Assembly: GCA_037976565.1 (NCBI GenBank) | Contig: CP137682.1 | Span: 2,234,867 to 2,298,866, forward strand | Direction: 5' to 3' | DNA: 64,000 bases | Origin: Mesocentrotus franciscanus | Lineage: Eukaryota; Echinodermata; Echinoidea; Camarodonta; Strongylocentrotidae | Shown here: piece after piece, positions 33,837-43,779 of the stretch | Layout: each line of letters starts with the position of its first letter | Position numbering within the stretch: position 1 is the first letter of the stretch | Position numbers and translations under genes: made by a program | The notes under the pieces: generated by a model | What the model was told of the DNA's origin: nothing | The model's input: only the letters and a program-made list of their open reading frames with translations | Databases searched by the model: none

Positions 33837-34815
33837 TACAGGAGATTCCACCCAAAAGCTAAACCGTGAGTCCAAGCTGAAGAGGAATATTTCCAAAATG
33901 ATGTCTACACTCACCCGATAGCATAACTGCAAGAAATATTTCAGGTTATTTTTCCCTCCATTGATTATAGAGAGAGAGATTGGGGGAGGGGATGGGGAGG
34001 GGGAGGTGTAGCCACAAACCTGAATGGCAAAGCTGTAGAACTGAATCATGTCACTTGCAATTTTAACGAATTACAGGGTTTACAAACTGACATAATGATT
34101 TGGGTAAAAAAATCAGTATTTTGCGTATATTTGTAATTACTATTTATGAAGTTGACCTGTTTCATATACTTATGTCGTACACTTGATATGCTCTGTCTCA
34201 TGCTCACCCCCACCCCTTTGTATCGGTTCCTAAAACCTGTGTATGATATAAGTTGGTAATAGAGAAAATTGAGTGAGGTAAATGCAATACAAATCGATTC
34301 CATTCTTAAGCAATTAAGACTTGCTCAGGTACGGCACGTGAACCGCCAACAATTTTTAAAAATGATGCAGATTTGGTTTATGTGTAAAGTGAAGTATGTT
34401 TTGGACTTCAGTGAGCTTTGTTTTATAATATACAGAAATGTAAAGCATATTGAACTTTATGTCAACATTAAAAAATACTCTGCGGTTTTGAATGTTTTGC
34501 AGCATCATATCTGAACGAGCCATAAAGGGACTTAGTTACATTGTTCAGATGAGAGATAATGGTGCTAAGGTATTGACTTCAATGTTAGATGTACAATTAA
34601 AGATAATATGAAAGTTCAGTGAAAAAGACCATTATTAATGATAACAATTGGGAAAAACTGATGTGGTCAATTCCTTAATTCTCCCAATTATATTATTATA
34701 ATTTAATTTAATTTTAGGTGAATGTAAATCATCACAAAGCAAAGAATTGGCTCTATATACCTTTTCCAAACATTTAAGTGTTGAAAGTTTTTAAAGGCCT
34801 GTTTTATATCTTATT
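33837..34815. other. Unassigned sequence downstream of the small gene candidate
   Basis: AT-rich, with a GA/GGGGA-rich run at 33,968-34,010. No convincing coding frame. Confidence 0.4.
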
Positions 34816-35442
34816 TTCAGCTCAGACGAGATGCGCAGTACACTAAGCTTGCCCAAAAGCATGACAGAGATAAATGCCTTGTTCCTGCCCCTCTGCCTTT
34901 GAAGGACAGCGTCTCCCTAGAAGACACTTTGCAACACAGGCTGCTGAGCTGCCGTTTGAGAAGCCCCCCTCCACCTTACCCACCTGGAAAGCAAAACGCT
35001 GGTCAGACCAGTGGAATTCGTCTACTACCAACTTGAAGGAGTTCATCCCAGAGCCCTGTGCAAAACCAAGTGGCAGCGACCTCTCAAGAAAAGCTGGGTC
35101 AACCTCAACCGTATCAGAATTGGAGTTGGCCGTACACAATACTTCCTGCATAAAATTGGAGCTGATCCATCGCCAAACTGTGCCTGTGGAGAGATCCAAA
35201 CTATGGATCATGTCATCGATGCTTGTCCTATCTACAAATCCCCTCACGGTGCTTCTGGACTTCGGGAGCTCGATGATGAGACAATCAGTTGGATAAATAA
35301 GGATCTTCCTATCATGATGTACTCCTTGATATTCTTCGTGCGAGCGAGCGATGGAAAACGGTTGGGAAAATTCAAAAATTTATTGGGAGAATCAACTGTT
35401 AAAGTGAGTGGATCGTCAGTTTCCATGTGCAGAAGGCCATAA
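34816..35442 (+). pseudogene. LINE reverse transcriptase C-terminal fragment
   Basis: One frame reads LRRDAQYTKLAQKHDRDKCL and LLSCRLRSPPPPY. After a frame change near 35,000 another reads WVNLNRIRIGVGRTQYFLHK, PSPNCACGEIQTMDHVIDAC, PIYKSPHGASGL and LDDETISWI. The C-x-C...H...C cluster and the LNRIRIGVGR motif are typical of the region after the RT domain in some Jockey-group LINEs. No RT core is present, so this is a dead fragment. Confidence 0.75.
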
Positions 35443-36175
35443 TTCGCTGACACCAGACTTGGTGGAAATAACATTAATGGGAGTACAAATCTGCACACAG
35501 CAAACCCGTAGGCCAGTCAAGAATTACCTCCTAATCTCTCGGAGAGTCTAGCTTCGGATCCCGCGGATCGGGTGAGGAAAAGCAAAGCATTACATAAGGT
35601 CGAATGGTCATAAAACTGAAGGCTAACCCTGGTGATTGACAACACCTGTTATTGGGTAAACACCCGAACGGTGTCGAATTCCCCATGAGCTGACTTCTAT
35701 GTGTCTTTAAAGGGTGTCACACTGTGGCGCCTTCTAAGAAAACCATAAATATCTTTGTGGTTTGAGAATTTTTGGTAGTTAAAAGTATAAAATTGTTGGA
35801 TTGTACCTGTGATTTTGAAAGCACAATACGGCTTACCTATATTGAATCTAAGTTAAATTTTAATTCTTTGTGAAAATACCCCAGGAGTTTCAAACTTGCC
35901 AAATGAATGTTGTGACATAAGCAATGGAATATATCTGTTTGTGCTAAACTGTTTCATCATGCTTGCTATTTTATCTTAAAGTTGGAAATATCTTCTGCAT
36001 CATTATTGCACAGTCACCTTGGAATTGCCCAATTGAGCCAGTCGTACTGGCAGGAATGTTTAATCTGATCAAAATTGTGTTTTTATACTTCAGCTTCTGT
36101 ATTCGCAAACAAAATCTTTGATGATATTTATAAGAATGAAAGTTGCCACTGCCAGTAATGCCTTTTCTTATATTT
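35443..36175. other. Unassigned sequence
   Basis: No coding or repeat signature recognised. Confidence 0.35.
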
Positions 36176-36372
36176 AAGTCATGTGCCCGTAAGAAGCAGG
36201 TTTCTAGCACAGAGAATAGGTACAGTTGAGCTAATTTCTGCACAGTTTTCCAATATGCTGTATCGCCAAATGCGAACATCGTGGTTTCAACGGGCAAGCA
36301 ACCATCATCAGAAAACTCTGCAGGTATCAGCATAGCTCTCCCTGTTTTCCTTGCTGCCAACTTGTTTCTTTT
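36176..36372. repeat. Diverged hairpin element
   Basis: Left CCCGTAAGAAGCAGGTTTCTAG and right arm GCTGCCAACTTGTTTCTTTT are weakly inverted. It shares TATCAGCATAGCT and arm sequence with the clearer hairpin at 36,719-36,921. Confidence 0.5.
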
Positions 36373-36718
36373 GAGTGTAAGAGATAACTAAGCTAAGCCA
36401 TGTGTTTATCATTTGTGCCATTTTCTCTTATGTGTGATATAGATTGTATAGTTTTATACTTCATTTGCATGTGCCTTTTTAAAACTGTGAATATGAATTA
36501 TTGCCATAAACTTAGAGATTCCCCTTGTATGTAACAAGAATTTATCTTTCACGCTCAGAAATTCTATATTGAATGAGCATCTGTGTTTACTTGATGTATT
36601 ATGTGCTGCTAATAATGCAATTACTTCTGTTGACATATAGCCATTTGTCTTGACTCTCTGGTAAGACTTGTTTCCAACAACCTTTTGTTTTATCTGATAC
36701 TCTTTATCTGCATTACAG

Positions 36719-36921
36719 TCTTGTGGTTGTGAGGAGCGGGTTTGCAGCATGGAGACGAGGTAGAGCTATGCTGATGAATGCCCTGCTTTCCACTATTCTG
36801 TTTTGCTGAATGTGAGGAGCTTCCCAGTGTGATGTTTGCTTATCTACTAAAAACTGCGGGTATCAGTATAGCTTTACCTAGTCTCTATGCTGCTAACCTG
36901 CTTCTCACAACCGCAAGACTT
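36719..36921. mobile_element. Hairpin MITE
   Basis: Arms of about 58 bp (36,719-36,777 and 36,862-36,921). The left starts GTCTTGTGGTTGTGAGGAGC and the right ends GCTTCTCACAACCGCAAGAC. They are inverted and mostly matching, with a loop of about 85 bp. Confidence 0.75.
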
Positions 36922-37364
36922 ATAAGTTTAACCAATTATGCAATATAATATGTCATGGTTTCTTGTACTGATAAGTGAATTTAATTTGAAAGCAAATGAA
37001 AACCGTTCTTTAATTGTAATGTTTATCTTTAAAAAGTAGCACATTTTATGACAAAACAGATATCTTTGTGATGGCCTGTTAACTTTATTAAAATCAATTA
37101 TGAGATTAGGATGGGGATGGAAAGACACTGTACGTATAGAAGGCAAGTTAGAAAAAGAAGGTATAGAAATAAGTATTTTATAGTTTTGTGTTATCCTTCT
37201 TCACACCATTTACATGTACATTAAAAATATGAAAATTACTTTCTGTCTGGCATGTATATATTACCGTATGTGATGCAATATTTGTTGCTTTGATTGTACC
37301 GTGTGATTGCTCAGAATGAGTGATTTGTACACTTTCTTCCTTGATCAGGTGGTCATATAGATGT
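36922..37364. other. Unassigned sequence
   Basis: AT-rich; nothing recognised. Confidence 0.35.
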
Positions 37365-38455
37365 CATTTAGAGGACAAAAAGACGTAAAGCTCATGTAAG
37401 GATAAAAAGTACATCGAATTGGTGTCCTTATGTCTTCCGTTGCTACAAATTTACGTCTTGAAGATGTCCTTTTTAACCAATAGGATGGACAAATTGTGTA
37501 AAGATTCAAGTCCGTACAATGTAAACTATTGATACAAGTTTATGCTTTTAAGACGTAATTTTTACTTAAAAGATGTAAAAACTACATAAATATATGACAT
37601 CTGTATGACGACTTCCTTTTTACAATTTAACGTCTTAAAGACGTCTTTTTTACCAGTAAGGCGTAAAAATCACATTAATATATGACGTCAGTACGACGTC
37701 TTCCTTTGATACAAGTTACCGTCTTGAAGGCGTCTATTCTTTATCAATAAGATGTAAATATCACGTCAAAATTTGATGTCCATACAATGTATACACGAAG
37801 TCTGTAAGACGTCTTTCTTGGGTAAAATTGACGTCTTGAAGACGTCTTTCTTTAACTAATAAGACGTAAAAATCACGTCAAAATATGACGTCCTCACGAC
37901 GACGTATGCGGGTGCAAGTTTACGTCTTTTTGACGTAAAGTTATGTCGTCTTAAAGACGTCTTTCGTTAACTAAAAGACGTAAATATGACGTCCATATGA
38001 CGTCTTCCTATGGTACAAGTTGACGTCTTAAAGACGTCTATCTTTAACTAATAAGGCGTAAAAATCACGTCAAAATATGACGTCCTCACGACGACGTACG
38101 GGTGCAAGTTTACGTCTTTTTGACGTAAAGTTATGTCGTCTTAAAGACGTCTTTCTTTAACTAAAAGACGTAAATATGACGTCCATATGACGTCTTCCTA
38201 TGGTACAAGTTGACGTCTTAAAGACGTCTTTCTTTGACTAGTAAGACGTAAATATGACGTCCATACGACGTCTTCCTATGGTGCAAGTTGACGTCTTAAA
38301 GACGTCTTTCTTTGACGAATAAGACGTAAAAATCACGTCAAAATATGTCGTCCTGAAGACGCGTGCGGTGCAAGTTTACGTCTTTTTTACGTCATGTTAT
38401 GTCGTCTTAAAGACGTAGTACAAGACGTAAATATGACGTCTTTAAGACGTCGCTC
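37365..38455. repeat. Right GACGTC minisatellite
   Basis: Degenerate at 37,365-37,780, then regular to the element end. Units contain TTGACGTCTTAAAGACGTCT, TTCTTTAACTAATAAGACGT and AAAAATCACGTCAAAATATG. The word TTAAAGACGTC faces the same word in the left terminus. Confidence 0.9.
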
Positions 38456-38654
38456 TGCTATCAGGGAAATCCTATAGGCCAGTTTCGGCGATTACGTAAT
38501 GCGCGGTTACTGTAACTACGTTCGTCAAGCTTTGCCGTATCGCCATTTTGAATCAATGCGTTTTGTATGGGACCGTCAGTTTTTCCGTTAAATTTCATTA
38601 ATATTTTTCTATCGACGCCGCGTCTGTATATTCGAATTTCTGTTTTTGACGAAA

Positions 38655-39190
38655 ATGTCTTCCAACTTGCCGTTCAACAAGTTGAATATCAAGCAGGTGC
38701 AAGATTTTCTTAGAAAAAGAGGAGTTTCGTGCACGGGATACAACAAGGAAAGACTCGTTAGATTAGCGTCCGCTGTAACGGACATTAGCCTCCCCGTCGA
38801 CCCGGACTTATCGGGCCCGTCTCACTCGGTAGACGCTACTGTGCGTGGGAAACTCCAACGTGCAGGTTTTCGTTCAGTGAACCAGCAGACCTCCCCGGTT
38901 ACACTTCTAAGTTTGAAGATATTCCGGACTTTGGGATCTATGACATATTCAATTATTTAGTAGAAAATAGAGCGGACTATGATCGTCGAAAACTAAAGGC
39001 TTTTAAGAGTTTTGAGGACTATATCGACTATTTGCCGATGGAAATGTGGAAAAGCTTGAAGCCTTGAGTACAATCCCCTCTCGGCAGATAGCGACTCGTG
39101 TGTTTTTAGAGCACAGGTCAAACCGACGCAAAAAGACAGAACAAACCAACTTGAACAAAAAGAAAATATATATACTGTAATTATCAAACA
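38655..39190 (+). pseudogene. Broken SAP-like protein, N-terminal part of a SWIM/YqaJ-type transposon gene
   Basis: From ATG 38,655 the frame gives FNKLNIKQVQDFLRKRGVSC and TGYNKERLVRLASAV, a SAP-like helix-extended-helix. After a frame change near 38,900 comes FEDIPDFGIYDIFNYLVENR, ADYDRRKLKAFKSFEDY. After another, CVFRAQVKPTQKDRTNQ. This order matches the N-terminal half of the multicopy invertebrate proteins that end in a SWIM zinc finger and a YqaJ-like nuclease (recalled family pattern). The SWIM and YqaJ parts are not seen in 39,200-41,100. The switches could be short introns or decay. Confidence 0.55.
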
Positions 39191-40739
39191 AACAAAAAAG
39201 TAAAAGAAAATGTAATAACAAATTTATGTTTAAAATGTTTTTTTTTAAATAAACTACTTGCTAATTAGTTCTTGAATGGCGAAGGTCCATAATAATAATA
39301 ACTATTATTTTATGATAATCAAACTTCCTAATCTTATTTTAAATAATCATTATTCCCCATCCTGATTCTTCTTCCTTGCGTATGCATGCCCCCCATTTAG
39401 GGTACGCGTATGCATGTTCCCTCCATTTGAAAGCACCCTATCTCATGCAGTGTTTTTATCATTATTTATCACTCTTCCTTTCCACATTCTTCTTCCTTGT
39501 CTCATCATTCAGATTGTTTTTTTTTCTTCATGTTTCCCCCTATTAATTATCTATTTATCATTATTCATCATTATTATTCTCTGTCATCGGACGACATTAT
39601 TTTATAAATATTATTTTTTTATAAAGACCTATTATTTAGTGTCATCATTATTTCTCGTTACTAGTGTTAATATTATTGATTCTGTGTTCACTGTGCATGC
39701 TTTTCGTTATCCGTTTCTCGGCCGCCTTGAAATGGTTCGTATCGAGGCGTTTCACAAACATTTTTTAATCCATAAAATAATTTGGTTTCATTATATGAAA
39801 TGGTCTATTAATTGAATCAGGATTGAATCGTGCCTACACGTACACGTACGCGCGCGCACGCACGTTCTTCTGCAGGCAGAGGTGACTGTGTGTGCGAACG
39901 GGTGGGAAATAGTTCATCTCTGCTTCATTTTGATTTCTACGTCCAAATTTGTACTCAGTTTCAAGCTAAGGTAATGCAAAATTGAATGGAAATTACCGAT
40001 ATCGGCGAACTGATATGTTGGTTCTTCGCCTTCTGTTTCATCACTGGCTTTCAAGCCAATTAATGTCGCATGTATCATCGACCTCCGTTCATTTTTTTGA
40101 GGGGGTATATCGTGTGTTGCCTAGCTGTACCGGGGACTTGGCCGAACAGGTTTGGCTGTAAGATGTGAATTGCTATTGCACGTTCCGTAACAGCAATTAT
40201 GCTTTCCCATTATTCTTGCCTAAAACTCAGCGATTTTAAAGATCAAATGTATGAAGAAAAAAATCACATCTCAAAGATATGTATAATTCAAGTTTGAAAC
40301 TGCCTCCTTTTTCTTCTCTCTCTCTCTCAAAATAGCGAAAGCAGACAATACAATCACACCTCGAACATAGCAAACACAGTATTGTACGCACACACAGTGT
40401 AGGCTGCTATGCACCGCGACTTCTTTGTTTGACCAACCCTCCGATTACGTAATGCGATTTAAAGGTCTGTCCTATAACTTCACATATTATTTAGTCTGTC
40501 ATCCCTCTTGACTCCCAGTAAAAACAAATAACACAATAATACACTTCAATTATTGTGGGATAGCCTGACAACGACTATAGAGCCTGACAACGACTACTGA
40601 GAGCCGGCCGTTTATTCAGTATGAATGTTTAACAAACATTTCTTCTCGTTTCCTTCAGGAAACCGGACCGACCATGGTCCAGGATAAAAAAACCAGAGGT
40701 AAAACTCAAAGAGAATAAAAACTCTGGAAAACCTTAATA
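39191..40739. other. Unassigned interior of the 5 kb element
   Basis: AT-rich. At 40,441 CCGATTACGTAATGCG repeats the 38,487 region. No coding domain seen. Confidence 0.4.
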
Positions 40740-40912
40740 AAACACAGTCATGACGTAACATAACACAGTCATGTCGTAACATAACATGACACAACGCACT
40801 TTCATTGTAAACAAAGTCAAGTCGTAACATAACATGACACAACGCACTTTCATTGTAAACACAGTCATGTCGTAAGGTAACATGACACAACGCACTTTCA
40901 TTGTAAATAAAA
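40740..40912. repeat. 60-bp minisatellite, about 3 copies
   Basis: Units contain CAGTCATGTCGTAACATAAC, ATGACACAACGCACTTTCAT and TGTAAACA. The minus-strand frame YNESALCHVMLRHD is its translation. Confidence 0.9.
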
Positions 40913-41126
40913 GTTGTCTGTTGAAAGTTCAAGCTAGAATGATTCGATTACACACTAATTGGTGCCACGCCCTGGTCTCCGTGGCAGAATTAGCTCGCAC
41001 ACATGTACGAGCTGCCTATGCAAATTACATTCCATCGGGGCACGGCCCCGAACCCAATATAAGTATGCATTCATTAACGATACAAACAACATTTGCCTGC
41101 TACACAATCATACCGCAGACAAATAA

Positions 41127-43484
41127 TAGCGAGCTTTCGATTTAGGCACCCGACGTGGGCTACGACGCATGACGTCATATTTATCCCCTGCGCATGCGCG
41201 AGCTTCTGGGCCCACGTTCCCTTCCAAATCACGACGGGAGTCGGGGGTAATTTCTGTGAATCCCCGTCGTCGTGAAAACGTCAACGTGAGTGCAGTTTCA
41301 TCGGTATCCCTGATCAAACTTCCAGACGACTCGGTATAATTAAACTAGTTATGTTCTTTATATCATTGTATTATCTCCTCTTGCTATCCTTTGTTTCTTT
41401 TTCTATCACCTTTTCTTATGTAATTCTTTGTTTTATCATTCTATCACTTTCTCTTTCTGTCTTTCCTTATGTTATTCTTTGTTTCTTCCCTCTATCACCT
41501 TCTCTTTCTTATGTTATTCTTTTTTCTATCATTCTATCACTTTCTCTTTCTGTCTTTGCTTATGTTATTCTTTGTTTCTTCCTTCCATCACCTTCTCGTA
41601 TGTTGTTCTTTGTTTCAATCATTCTATCAATTCATCTTCCTATCTTTCATTATGTTATTCCTTGTTTCTTCCTTCTATCACCTTCTCTTATGTTATTCCT
41701 TTATCATTCTATCACTTTCTCTTTCTGTCTTTCCTTATGTTTTTCTTTGTTTCTTCCTTCTATCACCTTCTCTTATGATGTTCTTTGTTTTTATCATTCT
41801 ATCAATTCCTCTTTCTATCTTTCCCTATGTTATTCTTTGTTTCTTCCTTCTATCACCTTCTCTTATGTCATTTTTTGATTTTTTTTTAATCATTCTATCA
41901 CTTTCTCTCTCTTTCTTTCCTTATGTTATTCATTGTTTCTTCCTTATTTTATTCCTTGTTTCTTCCTTATATAACCCTCTCTTCTTATATTCTTTGTTTT
42001 TTTTTTATCATTCTTCACTTTCTCTTTCTGTCTTTCCTATGTTATTCTTTGTTTCTTCCTTCTATCACCTTTTCTTATGTTGTTCTTTGTTTTTATCATT
42101 CTATCAATTTCTCTTTCTATCTGTCCTTATGTTATTCTTTGTTTCTTCCTTCTATCACCTTCTCTTATGTCATTCTTTATTTTTTATCATTCTATCACTT
42201 TCTCTTTCTTTCTTTCCTTATGTTATTCCTTGTTTCTTCCTTCCATCCCCCTTTTTTATTATATTCTTTGTTTTTTTTAATCATTCCTCACTTTCTCTTT
42301 CTGTCTTTCCTGTTTTTCTTTGTTTCTTCCTTCTATCACCTTTCGATCTTATGTTCTTTGTTTTTTATCATTCTATCAATTCCTCTTTCTATCTTTCCAT
42401 ATGTTATTCTTTGTTTCTTCCTTCTATCACCTTCTGTTATGTCATTCTTTATTTTTTTATCATTCTATCACTTTCTCTTTCTTTCTTTCCTTATGTTATT
42501 ACTTGTTTCTTTCTTCCATCCCTTTTTTTTTATTATATTCTTTGTTTTTTTTAATCATTCCTCACTTTCTCTTTCTGTCTTTCCTGTTTTTCTTTGTTTC
42601 TTCCTTCTATCACCTTTCGATCTTATGTTCTTTGTTTTTATCATTCTATCAATTCCTCTTTCTATCTTTCCTTATGTTATTCTTTGTTTCTTCCTTCTAT
42701 CACCTTCTCTTATATCATTCTATCACTTTCTCTTTCTTTCTTCTTCCTTGTTACTTCCTTCCATCCCCTTTTTTTTTTATTATATTCTTTGTTTTTTTTA
42801 ATCATTCCTCACTTTCTCTTTCTGTCTTTCCTGTTATTCTTTGTTTCTTCCTTCTATCACCTTTCGATCTTATGTTCTTTGTTTTTATCATTCTATCAAT
42901 TCCTCTTTCTATCTTTCCTTATGTTATTCTTTGTTTCTTCCTTCTATCACCTTCTGTTATGTCATTCTTTATTTTTTATCATTCTATCACTTTCTCTTTC
43001 TGTCTTTCATTATGTTATTCTTTGTTTCTTCCTTCTATCACCTCCTTTAGTTGTTCTTTGTTTTTATCATTCTATCAATTCCTCTTTCTATCTTTCCTTA
43101 TGAAATTCTTTGTTTCTTCCTTCTATCACCTTCTGTTATGTTATTCTTCATTTTTTATCATTCTATAACTTTCTTTTTCTTTCTTTCCTTATGTTATTCT
43201 TTGTTTCTTCCTTCTATCACCTTTTCTTATGTTATTTTTTTGTTTTATCATTCTAACTTTCTATTTCTGTCATCCTAATGTTATTCTGGATATCAGATTT
43301 TCTTGCACTGTGAATTTAGTATCTGATTTAATCACCTGATCTCAAAAATTGGTCACGTGACCGACGAAAGCACCGTCGTGAAAAATCGAAAGCACTGCCC
43401 CGAAGGGAACGGAGCTGCGCAACGTCTCCACGCTCCAGTACCTCGTAGTAGCCGACGTCCGGTGCCTAAATCGAAAGCTCGCTA
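41127..43484. mobile_element. 2.36 kb TIR element carrying a pyrimidine satellite
   Basis: Ends TAGCGAGCTTTCGATTTAGG and CCTAAATCGAAAGCTCGCTA are perfect inverted repeats of 20 bp, continuing with ACGTGGGCTACGACG-like matches. The interior is almost entirely the 90-bp pyrimidine satellite. There is no transposase. Confidence 0.8.
41352..43280. repeat. ~90-bp pyrimidine-rich satellite, about 21 copies
   Basis: Units read TTTTATCATTCTATCAATTC, CTCTTTCTATCTTTCCTTAT, GTTATTCTTTGTTTCTTCCT and TCTATCACCTTCTCTTATG. Nearly purine-free on the plus strand, it gives long F/L/S/Y frames in all three plus-strand frames. Confidence 0.9.
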
Positions 43485-43779
43485 CTAGTCTGTGAGTACA
43501 TTACGAAACTGGCCTAGCCTATTGTGTTGGCAATCTACAAGCGACCCGTGTACCATGCATGTAGTTTTGTGTTATATCCTGGTTGTCGTGGTTATACATG
43601 TACAAGCGATATGCTAGCAACGTAAAGGATATATATTTAACAAAGTAGAGGATCGAGCTATACACAGGCGTAAGAAGACGGAATTAGAGACCTAAATGAG
43701 AGCATGCATGATTGTGTGTATGAAGTATACTATTTGGTCTGCTTGAAGAAAACGCTGAAGCTAGCCTAAAGATCTGAAG

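Larger units (their letters stand above)
29482..38465. mobile_element. 9 kb element bounded by 34-bp TIRs and GACGTC arrays
   Basis: The left end CCTGATAGCAGAC plus TGACGTCTTAAAGACGTCAT and the right end, read on the minus strand, CCTGATAGCAGAG plus CGACGTCTTAAAGACGTCAT match at about 32 of 34 positions. Inside each terminus is a tandem array rich in GACGTC (29,500-30,723 and about 37,365-38,455), with different periods on the two sides. The 6.6 kb interior contains a small three-exon gene candidate, a SINE, a MITE and a LINE fragment but no recognisable transposase. No clear target-site duplication was found. Confidence 0.6.
38475..43516. mobile_element. 5 kb element with TAGGCCAGTTTCG ends
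   Basis: TAGGCCAGTTTCG at 38,475 is inverted at 43,504-43,516 (CGAAACTGGCCTA), with TAATG following in both ends at different spacing. It abuts the 9 kb element almost directly. It contains the SAP-like broken gene (38,655-39,190), a 60-bp minisatellite (40,740-40,912) and a nested 2.36 kb TIR element. The terminal match is short, so the boundaries are tentative. Confidence 0.5.

Noticed and set aside
34874..35296. Separate 140-codon gene overlapping the LINE fragment
   Set aside because: The conserved RT-tail residues are in the other frames; this one is a shadow.
41351..43278. Long F/L/S/Y open frames (up to 361 codons)
   Set aside because: They occur in all plus frames because the pyrimidine satellite lacks stops; no domain or splice logic.
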